Of a stretch of 64,000 nucleotides of DNA, positions 19,601 through 27,600 are shown piece by piece. Every line of letters starts with the position of its first letter. The stretch's first letter is position 1. The stretch is taken from assembly GCA_963739435.1 (NCBI GenBank), contig CAVUAN010000006.1, positions 186,001 to 250,000 on the forward strand. The letters are read 5' to 3'. The stretch is from CAVUAN01 sp963739435 (GTDB taxonomy: Bacteria; Acidobacteriota; Thermoanaerobaculia; UBA5066; Gp7-AA6). A program made the position numbers and the translations under genes. The notes beneath the pieces are model-generated. The model had not been told where the DNA came from. It saw only the letters and a list, made by a program, of their open reading frames with translations, and made no database searches.

Positions 19601-19722
19601 CCCGGGCGCGCCGCCTGTCCGGAGACGGCCGTCGAGCCGGCCAGGACGAGCGTAGCGGCCGCGAAAACGAATCCGAGCATCAGGACGAGGGCCCGCCGGC
19701 GGGGCGAAAGCATGGTTATCAT
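13561..19722 (-). CDS. Large alpha-2-macroglobulin family protein with thioester
   Basis: A 2,053-residue secreted protein, beginning with a signal or anchor helix (LVLMLGFVFAAATLVLAG) and a Pro-rich linker. Next come a helical N-terminal region, MG-type beta domains (MG2 around SIYRPLQKIFWKVLG), a bait-like low-complexity stretch near residues 1215-1265, and the C-terminal thioester domain. The thioester motif CTEQ is intact (Cys1499, Gln1502, in PYECTEQTLNRF), so it can trap proteases covalently. Bacterial homologues guard the cell envelope, often with a PBP1C partner, which is absent here. The last ~15 residues are encoded by a dispersed repeat. Two start ATGs (19722, 19713) are possible. 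Confidence 0.88.
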   Translation of the reverse strand: MITMLSPRRRALVLMLGFVFAAATLVLAGSTAVSGQAARPGPAVAPRPTPSPGGQPADWKEIDRLVAEQKFEEAAKLVTRRREAAQKAGDEAEWTRALIREVQLRTGLHGYETAVRFLKDQPWPQGLVARTALELFYAQSLVNYFHIYSWEIQQRERVESKGAVDLKAWTGPQIYAEAVKAYARLWKERDALGKEGSKALKEFLEPNTYPEGVRSTLRDAVTYLFAAHLSDSSGWTAAESNEIYQLGLPSLLRSDSLARAMKVDDDAIHPLARMVAVLDDLEAWHASRSEREGALEARLERLRRLFAAFAEDEDRQAIEKDLEDRLPAFASLPWFAMGKAQLAEFVERPDFSGDLVRARSIAEQGRKAYPSSVGGQRCLAIIKQIEAPAYALRTMQNDGPGRRSIQVTHKNVERLVCRAFRFDLAARVESAHNQFAILPNNDELRKIVDTQTPAAEWIAPLPPTPDYRQHTTFVTPPMKEPGAYVVAVSGAASFGGPGFPLVAAHFILSDLVLVTRPVSGDTDASSFLEVQALSGETGQPVSGVEATVLRTLWNPERIERVSSATTGAGGLAQLSFGATRPGGGAFLFARHGKDLGLDMSIYFPYGSPQPSEVTSSLLFTDRSIYRPLQKIFWKVLGYRGSPRAGRFEVLPATPVTVTLFDQNNQKVDEREVTTTAFGSAAGEFVVPAGRALGAWRLGSSLGGAQATVRVEEYKRPTFEVTWKDPASPLRLNQPARLTGEARYYFGLPVSSGSVRWRATRTPQYFWWSYWSWYPNPSVRAQTVASGVSSLQPDGTFEVAFTPGVDERLGSGSKDLTYSYKVDADVSDEGGETRSASRSFRLGFVSVEARVDAPPGFLRESKPGSFRVVRTNLDGVPRAGHGSFRIVALQQPGTTILPADQPVAARGSTKDAYRTPGDALRPRWDTEYSPERMIRLWKDGAEVAHGELTHDAKGEASVEVPGLPAGAYRLLYRTVDDFGATFEMPREFLVGGAKTPLALPAVLSLESASVPVGGTVRLLVASGLRNQALFFDIYRSGRRVERRALSEKSPSLIEIPVGEADRGGFSVKLSGSRDHQFMALSQSVFVPWDDKELTVSFETFRDKLKPGARETWKVKVEGPKASGSEKAAAELLAYMYDRTLDAFVGHFPPSPLSVYPNRTGVDWSRANLGEAGFQYIRENFPSLPPPPSLRPDTPKFYGGYAIGGPGQRGFGLAGGLRDSRMRSEVVAMDAAAPMAKAAAEEPERKDKNALASSPAAPSPPEAAVPLRSAFSETAFWQPHLLTGPDGTASIEFTVPDSVTSWNVFVHAVTRDFKAGSIKKETKSVKDLMVRPYVPRFLREGDTAELKVVVNNASDKAMSGRVSIDILDAETNASVLALFGVSAEKASLPFTVASGGGANVALTLAAPKRVGLYAFKVTAISGNTSDGELRPVPVLPGRVHLMQSRFVTLHDRDRREMTFADMARSDDPTLINEQMVVTVDAQLFYSVLQALPYLVNYPYECTEQTLNRFVSTGIVSSLFKDYPAVAKMAEEMSKRETQLETWDGADANRKMALEETPWLENARGGRDTGLSLARVLDPRVARAERETSLAKLRKAQTQSGGFPWWPGGPPSPYMTLYILHGFANALEFGAEVPKDMVQRGWAYAGADIRRDLDRCMHAPGFCHFATFLNYTLSSYPDESWYKPAFDDAYRRILIDYSFSHWKVHPPYLKGQLALTLKRMGRPADAKLVWDSVMDSAKTERDLGTYWAPEDRSWLWYNDTIETQAFALRTLSELEPKSPTRAGLAQWLMLNKKLNQWKSTRATAEVIYSLAYYLKNEGALGIREDATVTVGGQKTVFVFEPDRYTGKKNQVVVPGDKLDPKTASTVVVEKEGKGLAFASATWHFSTEKLPEEERGDFFAVSRKYFRRESTPQGFVLKPLAEGTAVSPGDEVEVQISLRSKHAAEYVHLRDPRAAGLEPGISVSRWKWDLGLVYYEETRDSGANFFFEQLPAGEYTFKYRLRANMAGTFKVGPATVQSMYAPEFAAYSAGVTLTVKSAVTPSPPGEGGGEGRTEAVA

Positions 19723-19799
19723 TCTGGCAGGTACAGAACCCGCTCGACCGGCCGAAGTTCCCGAAACCCTGGCGCCGCCTGGGCGTATCTTGGGGCAAC

Positions 19800-20768
19800 G
19801 TGCCGAGACTTCCGCAGCTTGTCGCCGCCCTTCTGCTCTGCGCTTCGCCCCTTCTGGCGAGCAGCGCGAAGACCGACGAGGGCGTCGTCCTCTTCGACGC
19901 CGGCAAGAGGGCCGACGCCCGCACGGCGCTCGAGGCCGCCGCGAAGGAAGACCCGAAGGACGCCCGCGCGGCCCTCTATCTCGGCCGCATCCTTCTCGCG
20001 CAGGAGGAGCTCGACAGCGCCGTCCTGTGGTTCGAGAAGGCGGTGGCCCTCGACGCGGCGAGCTCCGAGAATCAGCTCTGGCTCGGCCGGGCCTACGGGT
20101 CGCAGGCGGCCAAGGCCAACGTTTTCAAGCAGGCGTCGCTCGCCGGCAAGGTGAAGGAGGCCTTCGACAAGTCGGTCGAGCTCGACCCGAACAACATCGA
20201 CGCGCGATTCGGGATCCTCGAGTTCGACCTCCAGGCTCCCGGCGTCATGGGCGGCAGCGTCGAGAAGGCCCGCGCGCAGGCTGCCGAAATCGCCCGGCGA
20301 GATGCTCTGCGCGGTTACCGGGCCACCGGCCGGGTCGCCGAATACGAGAAGAACGACGACGCCGCTCTCGCCGCCTATGCGCGCGCCGAGAAGGAGTTCC
20401 CCGGAAAGCGGGAGCCGTTCGTGTGGACCGCCAATCTCTATTCGCGGCAGAAACAGTACGGAAAGGCCTTCGACGTGATGGAGAGGCTGCTCAAAGAGCA
20501 GCCGGCGGAGCTTCTGGCCTGCTTCCAGATCGGCAACATCGCCGCGCAATCGGGCGAGCGCCTCGATCGAGGCGAGGAGTGCCTCAAGCTCTACCTCGGG
20601 CGCGAGCCGAAGAAGACCGAACCCACGTTTGCCACGACGCACCTCGTGCTGGGCCGGGTCTACGAGAAGAAGGACCGGCGCGATCTGGCGCGCCGCGAGT
20701 ACGAGGCCGCCCTGAAGATCGATCCGTCTCTCAAAGGCGCGCAGGAGGCGCTCAAGAAGGTGTCTTGA
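19800..20768 (+). CDS. Secreted TPR-repeat protein
   Basis: A 322-residue protein with an N-terminal signal peptide (LVAALLLCASPLLASSA) and tetratricopeptide repeats over most of its length (for example ALYLGRILLAQEELDSAVLW, and HLVLGRVYEKKDRRDLARRE near the C-terminus). It probably acts as a periplasmic scaffold. It starts with GTG at 19800, 77 bases from the divergent macroglobulin gene, so the two may share a control region. The next gene, a ComEA-like protein, follows 45 bases downstream. No catalytic motif is seen, and the partner cannot be told from sequence. Confidence 0.82.
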   Translation: MPRLPQLVAALLLCASPLLASSAKTDEGVVLFDAGKRADARTALEAAAKEDPKDARAALYLGRILLAQEELDSAVLWFEKAVALDAASSENQLWLGRAYGSQAAKANVFKQASLAGKVKEAFDKSVELDPNNIDARFGILEFDLQAPGVMGGSVEKARAQAAEIARRDALRGYRATGRVAEYEKNDDAALAAYARAEKEFPGKREPFVWTANLYSRQKQYGKAFDVMERLLKEQPAELLACFQIGNIAAQSGERLDRGEECLKLYLGREPKKTEPTFATTHLVLGRVYEKKDRRDLARREYEAALKIDPSLKGAQEALKKVS

Positions 20769-20813
20769 GCCGGCCGTTCCCGCGATAAGATCCGCGCCAA
20801 GAGGAGATCGTCA

Positions 20814-21695
20814 ATGACACGCTTCCGCAGCCGGATACCCCTGGTTTCCCTGGCGCTCGCCACCGTCGTCTCCCTGCTGTTGCCCGCGAATGCCCTCGCG
20901 ACCAAGGCCAAGGTCAACTTGAACTCGGCCACCCAGCAGGAGCTCGAAGCCCTGCCCGGCGTCGGCGAAGCCACGGCCAAGAAAATCATCGACGGCCGTC
21001 CTTACTCCTCGGTGGACGATCTTGCCAAAGCGGGCGTGCCCAAGAGCACGATCGACAAGATCCGCTCCCAGGTGACCGCCAAGCCGGCGGCGGCCGCGAA
21101 GGCGCCGACCAAGACCGCGAAGGCAACGACGGCTGAAAAACCGGCCAAGACCGAGAAAGCCCCGACGCCAGCTCCCAAGGCCGAAAAGACGGAGAAGGTC
21201 GCGCCGGCCAAAGCAGGGGCCGGAAGCAGCCCTGTCAACCTGAACACGGCGACCCAGAAGGAGCTCGAGGAGCTTCCGGGCGTCGGCGAAGCCACGGCGA
21301 AGAAGATCATCGCCGGCCGCCCCTACTCTTCCGTGGACGGCCTCGCGAAGGCCGGCGTTTCGAAGAGCACGATCGGGAAGATCAGCTCCCTCGTCACCGT
21401 GGGTTCAGCGGCCGCCCCAACTTCCACGAAAGCAACAGAAAGCAAACCGGCCCCCGAGGCATCCTCCAGCCGTGCGCCGGCCCCGGCGCCGGCTGCCGCC
21501 TCCGCGCCTTCGGCCAACAAGCCGGCGCAGGCTCCGCCGGTCAAGGGAATGGTATGGGTCAACACCAACACGAAGGTCTACCACTACGAGGGAGACCAGT
21601 GGTACGGCAACACGAAGGAAGGCAAGTACATGACGGAAGCCGACGCCATCAAGGCCGGCTACCGCGCCTCCAAGGAAAACCAGAAGTCGAAGTAG
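20814..21695 (+). CDS. Secreted ComEA-like protein with two helix-hairpin-helix domains
   Basis: A 293-residue protein: signal peptide (SLALATVVSLLLPANALA), first HhH domain around residues 30-85 (VNLNSATQQELEALPGVGEA), an Ala/Lys/Pro-rich linker, a nearly identical second HhH domain around 140-195, another Ala/Pro linker, and a C-terminal module of about 45 residues (VWVNTNTKVYHYEGDQWYG) seen at the end of other secreted proteins. ComEA-type HhH domains bind double-stranded DNA during uptake. The duplication suggests two contacts on one molecule or bridging. No other competence gene lies in this window, so a role in DNA uptake is only suggested. Confidence 0.83.
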   Translation: MTRFRSRIPLVSLALATVVSLLLPANALATKAKVNLNSATQQELEALPGVGEATAKKIIDGRPYSSVDDLAKAGVPKSTIDKIRSQVTAKPAAAAKAPTKTAKATTAEKPAKTEKAPTPAPKAEKTEKVAPAKAGAGSSPVNLNTATQKELEELPGVGEATAKKIIAGRPYSSVDGLAKAGVSKSTIGKISSLVTVGSAAAPTSTKATESKPAPEASSSRAPAPAPAAASAPSANKPAQAPPVKGMVWVNTNTKVYHYEGDQWYGNTKEGKYMTEADAIKAGYRASKENQKSK

Positions 21696-21724
21696 AGTTT
21701 CGCCAAGAAAAAAGGAGAGATGCC

Positions 21725-22039
21725 ATGCGAAAGATTCGGTTCGCGGTCGCCGGCCTCGCTTTCGTCGGTCTTTTCCTCGCCGGTCCGGCCGTCGGTGCCA
21801 CACCCGACAAGTACCAGGTCACGGGCGAGGTCGCCGAGGTCTCGGACACCATGATCGTCGTCATGAAAGGCACGGAGCGCTTCGAGATCGCCCGCGACGC
21901 CGGGACGAAGGTCGAGGGCACCCTCGCCAAGGGCTCCAAGGTCACGATCAAGTACAAGATGACCGCCACGTCCGTCGAGGTGAAGGCCCCCGCGAAGGCG
22001 GCACCCGCCAAGACCACGACCACGAAGAAGGCGGCGTAG
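21725..22039 (+). CDS. Small secreted protein, unknown function
   Basis: A 104-residue protein with a clear signal peptide (FAVAGLAFVGLFLAGPAVGA), a short beta-rich core (YQVTGEVAEVSDTMIVVMKG, then KGSKVTIKYKM) resembling an OB-like or DUF5666-type barrel, and a Lys/Ala/Thr-rich tail. It is preceded by an AGGAGAGA ribosome site and lies 29 bases after the ComEA-like gene. The exosortase gene follows 15 bases later. The basic tail might bind nucleic acid or polysaccharide. No firm family assignment. Confidence 0.7.
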   Translation: MRKIRFAVAGLAFVGLFLAGPAVGATPDKYQVTGEVAEVSDTMIVVMKGTERFEIARDAGTKVEGTLAKGSKVTIKYKMTATSVEVKAPAKAAPAKTTTTKKAA

Positions 22040-22054
22040 CGGGACTCTTTTTCC

Positions 22055-22591
22055 GTGCCCCCGGTTTCCGAGGCGGGTCGCTCCCGCGCGACCCGTCTCG
22101 CGTCCTATCTCTTTCTCGCCCGTTTCCTCGTCCTGCTCGGAGCGCTCTATTTTCTCGTGGCCTGGCGGCCCGTCAACGACCACGTCATCGTGCCGTTCAC
22201 CGCTGGAATAGCCTCCGTGTCGGGCGCGATCCTGCGCGTGATGGGCGAACCGATCGCCGTCGCCGGCACGACGATCTCGGGGGGCGGTTTCGCCGTCAAC
22301 ATCGAGAACGGCTGCAATGGCATCGAGACGGCCCTTCTCTTCGCCTCAGCCGTGCTGGCCTTTCCGGCCCCCTGGCGCTCGCGCCTGCTGGGTGCTCTGG
22401 CCGGCCTCGCGGCGATCCAGCTCATCAACCTCGTGCGCGTGGTCTCGCTCTTCTGGATCGGCCGCCACTACCCCGCCTTCTTCCAGTCCTCGCACACGGT
22501 CGTCTGGCAGTCGGCGGTCGTTCTCTTTGGCGTAGCGCTCTTCTTCCTCTGGGCCGCCCGGCAGCCTCGCCCGGCGCCCGTGGAGGGCTGA
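22055..22591 (+). CDS. xrtH: Exosortase H (XrtH-like)
   Basis: A 178-residue multi-pass membrane protein with the three exosortase active-site motifs: Cys in NGCNGIET, Arg in NLVRVVSLFWIG and His in SSHTVVWQ. Exosortases cleave C-terminal sorting signals (PEP-CTERM-like) from secreted proteins and are thought to attach them to the surface. The short length, and the following gene, which resembles the exosortase H-associated membrane protein, point to the XrtH branch, linked elsewhere to IPTL-CTERM substrates. I found no protein with such a tail in the window, so substrates must be elsewhere. GTG start at 22055. Confidence 0.85.
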   Translation: MPPVSEAGRSRATRLASYLFLARFLVLLGALYFLVAWRPVNDHVIVPFTAGIASVSGAILRVMGEPIAVAGTTISGGGFAVNIENGCNGIETALLFASAVLAFPAPWRSRLLGALAGLAAIQLINLVRVVSLFWIGRHYPAFFQSSHTVVWQSAVVLFGVALFFLWAARQPRPAPVEG

Positions 22592-22598
22592 CGCCGCC

Positions 22599-23180
22599 GT
22601 GTCGGCTGTTCCGCCGGTCCGCCGCCGCACGATCGCGAGGATGGCGGCCGGGTTCGCCGTCGGCCTCGCCCTCTGGTTCGGGTTCCGCGAAGTGTACGAG
22701 CGCCCGCTGGCCGCCGCCGCGCAGGCTATCCTCCGCGCGTTCGAAAGGCCTCCCGTCACGAGCTTGTCGGCGCGGTCAGGCGAAATCCTGCTCGACCGCA
22801 GCGACTTCCCGCCCGACTCGCCGCGCCCGGGCCTGCCCGCCGACGACCTCCACTTCAATTTCGTCCTGCTGACGGCTCTCTTCGCGCTACAACCGCAATT
22901 CTTCGAGGGCCGGGCCCTGCTTCGCCTGGTCGCCGCGGCTTTCCTGCTCTTCCTCGTCCACGTCTCAGCACTCGTCTTCCAGGTTCAGTCCGTCTACGCG
23001 ATGAACCTGGGGGATTGGAGCGCCGCCCACTACGGCCGCCTTGCCCGCAACCTCTGGGCCGGCGGCTTTCACTTCTACCTCGTGGCCGGCCGTTTCGCGG
23101 CGCCCTTTGCGATCTGGTGGATGCTGGCCCGCAAGCCCGCGCCGCCCGACCCGCGGCCCGGCCGCCGATCCAAGCGCTGA
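22599..23180 (+). CDS. Exosortase H-associated membrane protein
   Basis: A 193-residue membrane protein with an N-terminal helix (RMAAGFAVGLALWFGF), a luminal segment, and three or four further helices (VLLTALFALQP, LVAAAFLLFLVHVSALVF, FAAPFAIWWMLA), ending in a basic cytoplasmic tail. It starts with GTG seven bases after the exosortase stop, so the pair is one transcription unit. Proteins of this size and shape accompany XrtH in other genomes. Its own role in sorting or glycosylation of the cleaved protein is unknown. Confidence 0.75.
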   Translation: MSAVPPVRRRTIARMAAGFAVGLALWFGFREVYERPLAAAAQAILRAFERPPVTSLSARSGEILLDRSDFPPDSPRPGLPADDLHFNFVLLTALFALQPQFFEGRALLRLVAAAFLLFLVHVSALVFQVQSVYAMNLGDWSAAHYGRLARNLWAGGFHFYLVAGRFAAPFAIWWMLARKPAPPDPRPGRRSKR

Positions 23181-23196
23181 GTCCTGCCCGGGCGTG

Positions 23197-24546
23197 TCAC
23201 GGGCGCGTCGGGCCCGCAGGCGGCAGCCCGAGCACCCATTTGGCGATGTCGAGGACCACGGCCTCGGCAACGTGTTCCGTCTTCTCGTACTCGGCGGGTG
23301 TTGCCCGGCCTTCGCCCTCCGCGAAGAGGTGATTGAGTTTTGGATAGCTCTTGAAGACAACACCCGCGCGCCCCGAAAGAGCCGCTTTCCAGAGGCCGAA
23401 GTCCTTCATCGTGACCTGGTAGTCGCGCTCTCCCTGAAGGATCAGCAAAGGCTGGCGAAGAGCACGGGCCTCCTCGGCCGGCCGATAGCCCTTCAAGTCG
23501 AGCCAGTAGCTGGCAGGCGCGTTGAGGATCATCGCGTCCTCGGCCACGCTGCCGCGCTCGAGGGCGGCCGCTCGAGCCGCCTCTCTCTTCATCGTCTCGA
23601 GCTGCTTTCGCGACTCCTCGGTCGTGGACCTGAGGCTCGAGATGTAATCGGCCTGCTCCGCAAGGAGCTCCTCGATGGGGCGCACGTTGCCCGCCAGACA
23701 AACGAGGCCGGCGAGCTCGGGATCCGCCTTCCCGATCCGGGGAATCAACATTCCGCCAAGGCTGTGCCCGAGAACGACGATCCGCCGAGGGTCGACACCC
23801 GGCGTCTTGCGCAGGAGCGCCGCCGCAAGCAGGGCGTCATCGATGGTCTCCTCTCTGACGGTGAACTTTTTCATCGACACGAGCTTCGCAGCGTGAGCCT
23901 GGGTCCTCTTCTCGTACCTGAGGACTGCCACGCCCCGCGACGAAAGACCCAGGGCGAGGTCTTTGAAGGGCTTGTTTGCCCCGATCGTTTCGTCTCGGTC
24001 GTGAGGGCCGGAACCGTGCACGAGGACGACGGCCGGGACCGGCCCCCCACGGGAGGCTGGCATCGCCAAAGTGCCGGGCAGCGCCCACTCACCTCCTCCG
24101 ACGACGATCTCGCTCTCACTCGTGCTGCCGGGTCCAACGTAGGCCGGTGTCGCCCAGGAGGCGGATGGCGAGCCCGGCAGAAAAAACAGTCCCGCAATCC
24201 GGCCGTCCGCAGCAAACGCAACCTTGAGCGTCAGGGACGCCTTGTCGAAGGTGCATGGGACCAGGGCGATCTCGAGAGGGCCTGCCGACTGCACCTGAGG
24301 TTCGCCACACGATCGGAGCGCTCCGACCTGACCTTGAAGCGACTGAAAGACCTGTTCCAGCTTCGGGCGCGGGAGCGCTCCCTTCATCGTGTCGTCGAAT
24401 CTGGCGAACACGGAGTCCATATCTCCACGCTGGAACTCTCCGGCAATGGCCGTTGCCCTGGCCGCAGGACCCGGCGCGGCCTCGCCCTGGATGGCAGCCC
24501 GGCCGGCAAGAAGCGAAGTGAAGGAGAGCAACAGAATCCGGCGCAT
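23197..24546 (-). CDS. Secreted alpha/beta hydrolase with N-terminal DUF3887-like domain
   Basis: 449 residues: signal peptide (ILLLSFTSLLAGRAAIQGEA), an N-terminal domain of about 100 residues resembling DUF3887 (ATAIAGEFQRGDMDSVFARF, DDTMKGALPRPKLEQVFQSL), then an alpha/beta-hydrolase domain with an oxyanion motif (VHGSGPHDRDE), nucleophile Ser in GHSLGG, an acid region (LILQGERDYQVT) and the catalytic His in LNHLF. It acts outside the cytoplasm as an esterase or peptidase on an unknown substrate. I prefer the ATG at 24546 to a TTG twelve bases earlier because it starts the signal peptide. It follows dnaE2 on the same strand. Confidence 0.83.
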   Translation of the reverse strand: MRRILLLSFTSLLAGRAAIQGEAAPGPAARATAIAGEFQRGDMDSVFARFDDTMKGALPRPKLEQVFQSLQGQVGALRSCGEPQVQSAGPLEIALVPCTFDKASLTLKVAFAADGRIAGLFFLPGSPSASWATPAYVGPGSTSESEIVVGGGEWALPGTLAMPASRGGPVPAVVLVHGSGPHDRDETIGANKPFKDLALGLSSRGVAVLRYEKRTQAHAAKLVSMKKFTVREETIDDALLAAALLRKTPGVDPRRIVVLGHSLGGMLIPRIGKADPELAGLVCLAGNVRPIEELLAEQADYISSLRSTTEESRKQLETMKREAARAAALERGSVAEDAMILNAPASYWLDLKGYRPAEEARALRQPLLILQGERDYQVTMKDFGLWKAALSGRAGVVFKSYPKLNHLFAEGEGRATPAEYEKTEHVAEAVVLDIAKWVLGLPPAGPTRP

Positions 24547-24604
24547 CGGCGTCGTCAATGTAAGGCCCGGTTCGATCTCTGTCGAGTCTGGTCCAGGGGC
24601 GGCG

Positions 24605-27600
24605 TCACCGGAAGTCGTGGCTGGGGACCGCCTCGAGCTGCGACAGGCTCCAGAAACGCTCGCCTTTCACCGACAGGGTACCGTCCTGCTTCTGCAATCG
24701 CCCTTCGACGACGAGGGAGCCCGAGCCCACGATGACCGAACGGTTCTCGCGGAAGAGATCGGGGCGCACGATCGCCTGGCACAGGCCGGTTTCGTCTTCG
24801 AGCGTCAGGAAGACGAAGCCCTTGGCGGTGCCGGGGCGCTGCCGCACGATGACGGCACCCGCCATCGTCACCTTCCGGCCATCGGGCAGGCGGGACAGCT
24901 CCGCCGCGGAGAGGATTCCCTTCCCTCGCAGCGCCTGCCGCCAGTGGGCCATCAGGTGCGGCCCCGCCGTCATCGCCATCGTCTCGTAATCGGCCGATGT
25001 CTCCTCCTCGGGCGCCATCTCCGGAAGCGGCGAAGGATCATCCACGGGGACCTCCGCCAGGAGCGGGCCGGACGGGCGCGCGACCTTGGCCGCCTGCCAG
25101 AGCGCGCCCCGGCGCGTCAGGCCGAAGCACGCGAGGGCTCCCGCGTGGGCGAGCAGCTCGAGCTCCCTGGGGCCCAGCCGGCAGCGGCGCGCGAGATCGT
25201 CTGCGTCGCGAAAGGGCGCCCGCGCCTGCTCCTTTTCGATCTCGCGTCCCGCCGCTTCGGACAGGCCCCGGATGAAGCGCAGGCCCAGGCGCACGCCCTT
25301 CTCCTCCCAGCGGCAGGCCCAGCCCGAGCGCTCGACGTCGATCTGCCAAACTGCAACGCCGTGGCGTGAGGCGTCCTGGACCAGTGTCGCCGGGTGGTAG
25401 AAGCCCATCGGCCACGCGTTCAAGAGTGACGCCAGGAAGGCCGCCGGGTGGTGCGCCTTCAAGTACACGCTCGCGTAAGCGATCAACGCGAACGAGGCCG
25501 CATGCGACTCCGGGAAGCCGTAGAGCGCGAACGACGTGATCGACTTGACGATCTGCTCCTGTGCTTCGGGCGAGATTCCCCGCGTGGCCATTCCCGAGCG
25601 CAGCCGCGCCTCGATCGACCCCATCCTCTCCATCGACCGTTTGAAGCCCATGGCGCGGCGCAGCTCCTCGGCCTCGCCGCCTGTAAAGCCCGCGGCGACC
25701 ATGGCGATGCGAAGGAGCTGCTCCTGGAAGAGCGGCACGCCGAGAGTCCGCGCGAGGATCGGCTCGAGACACGGGTGCGCGTATTCGACAGGCGCCCGGC
25801 CCTGCCGGCGCTCGAAGAACGGGCGGACCATGCCGCCCACGATCGGCCCCGGCCGGATGATCGCGACCTGGATGACGAGGTCGTAGAAGCGGCGCGGGGC
25901 GTTGCGCGGCAGGGACGCCATCTGCGCGCGGCTCTCGACCTGAAAGCAGCCGATCGTGTCCGCCGCGTTCAACATGGCATAGACCTTCGGATCGTCGGCC
26001 GGCAGGTGAGCCAGGTCGACCACGACGTTCTCGTGCCGGCGGATCATCGGGATCGCCTCTTCCATCGCCGCCAGCATCCCGAGCCCCAGGAGATCCACCT
26101 TCACGATCCCGAGGTCCGCGCAGTCGTCCTTGTCCCACTGCACGACGACGCGGTCCGGCATCGCCGCCGGCTCGAGCGGCACGACCTCGTCGAGCCTGCC
26201 GGCCGCGACGACGATTCCGCCCGAGTGCTGTCCGAGATGGCGCGGCAGGTTCTGGAACGCGAGGAAGAGGCGCAGGAAGTGACGCGAGCGCACGTCGGAG
26301 AGATCCAGCCCCGCCGCTGCGATCTCCTTCTCGAGCTCCCGCATCGGATCTTTGAATTCTCCGAAGTTCCAGCTTCCGAGGTGCTTCGAGAGCTTGTCCA
26401 CCTGCTCGGCCGAGTACCCGAGCGCCTTGCCCGCCTCGCGCGCCGCCGACCGGTCGCGGTACGTGATGACGTTGGCCGTCATGCCGGCGCCGTGCGGGCC
26501 GTACTTCCGGTAGACGTGCTGGATGACCTTCTCGCGCTGATCCCCCGAAGGCAGGTCGAGATCGATGTCCGGCCACTCGCCGCGCTCTTCCGAGAGGAAG
26601 CGTTCGAAGAGAAGCTCCATCTTGACGGGATCGACCGCCGTGATCGACAGCGCGTAGCAGACGGCGCTGTTGGCGGCCGAGCCCCGGCCCTGCACGAGAA
26701 TCCGGTTCTCGAGGCAGAAGCGCACGATGTCCCACACGATCAGGAAGTAGCCGGGCAAATCGAGCTTCTCGATCATGGCGAGCTCTTTTTCAATCTGCGC
26801 CTGGGCCTTCGCCGTCAGTGGCCGGAAGCGCGAGCGCGCTCCGTTCCACGTCACCTTCCGCAGGTACGAGGCCGGCGTCTCGTCGGAAGGCAACGGATAC
26901 GCGGGGAACCGGTAGCCGAGGTCGGCCAGCGTGAAGTCGAGCCGCTGCGACAGCTCGAAAGCGTGGTCGAGCGCCTCGGGTGTGTCGGCGAAGAGCTCCG
27001 CCATCTCCGCGGCGCTCTTGAAGTGGCGCTCCCTCTCGGCCGACAGCAGGCGGCCCGCCTTGTCGAGCGTCGTGTGGCAGCGGATGGAGGTCATCGCGTC
27101 GTGCAGCTCCTTGTCCCGCGCCGCGGCGTAGCGCACGCCATTGGAGGCGAGAACGGGAAGGCGCAGGCGCAGCGCCAGATCAACGAGAGCGCGGTGGCGG
27201 TGCTCCTCCTCGCGCAGCCGGTGCCGCTGCAGCTCGACGTGGAGCCGCCCCGGAAAAAGCGCGGCGAGAGCGGCCATCTCTTTCTGCGCCGCCTCGAGGC
27301 CGCCTTCCGTAAGAGCCCGCGCCACCGGCCCCTCGGGGCCGCCCGTCAGGCAATGCAGCCCCGCCGCGTGCTCCTCGACCTGCTCGAGCGTCACGGCGGT
27401 CTCGCCCTTCGCCTTGCCCAACGCCCCGGCCGTGATCAGCCGGCAAAGGTTGCGGTAACCCGCTCTGTTCTCAACGAGCAAGGTCAACCGTGTCCGCTCC
27501 TTTGGACTTTGGACTTTGGACTTTGGACTCTCTCCGGACTTTGGACTCCCCTTTCCGACCGTCACTTCGGCGCCGACGAGGGCGCGAATGCCGGCGGCAC

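Noticed and set aside
14935..20154. Two long plus-strand frames (770 and 734 residues) opposite the macroglobulin
   Set aside because: Basic low-complexity translations with no motifs; shadows of the 2,053-residue macroglobulin frame, which has an intact thioester site.
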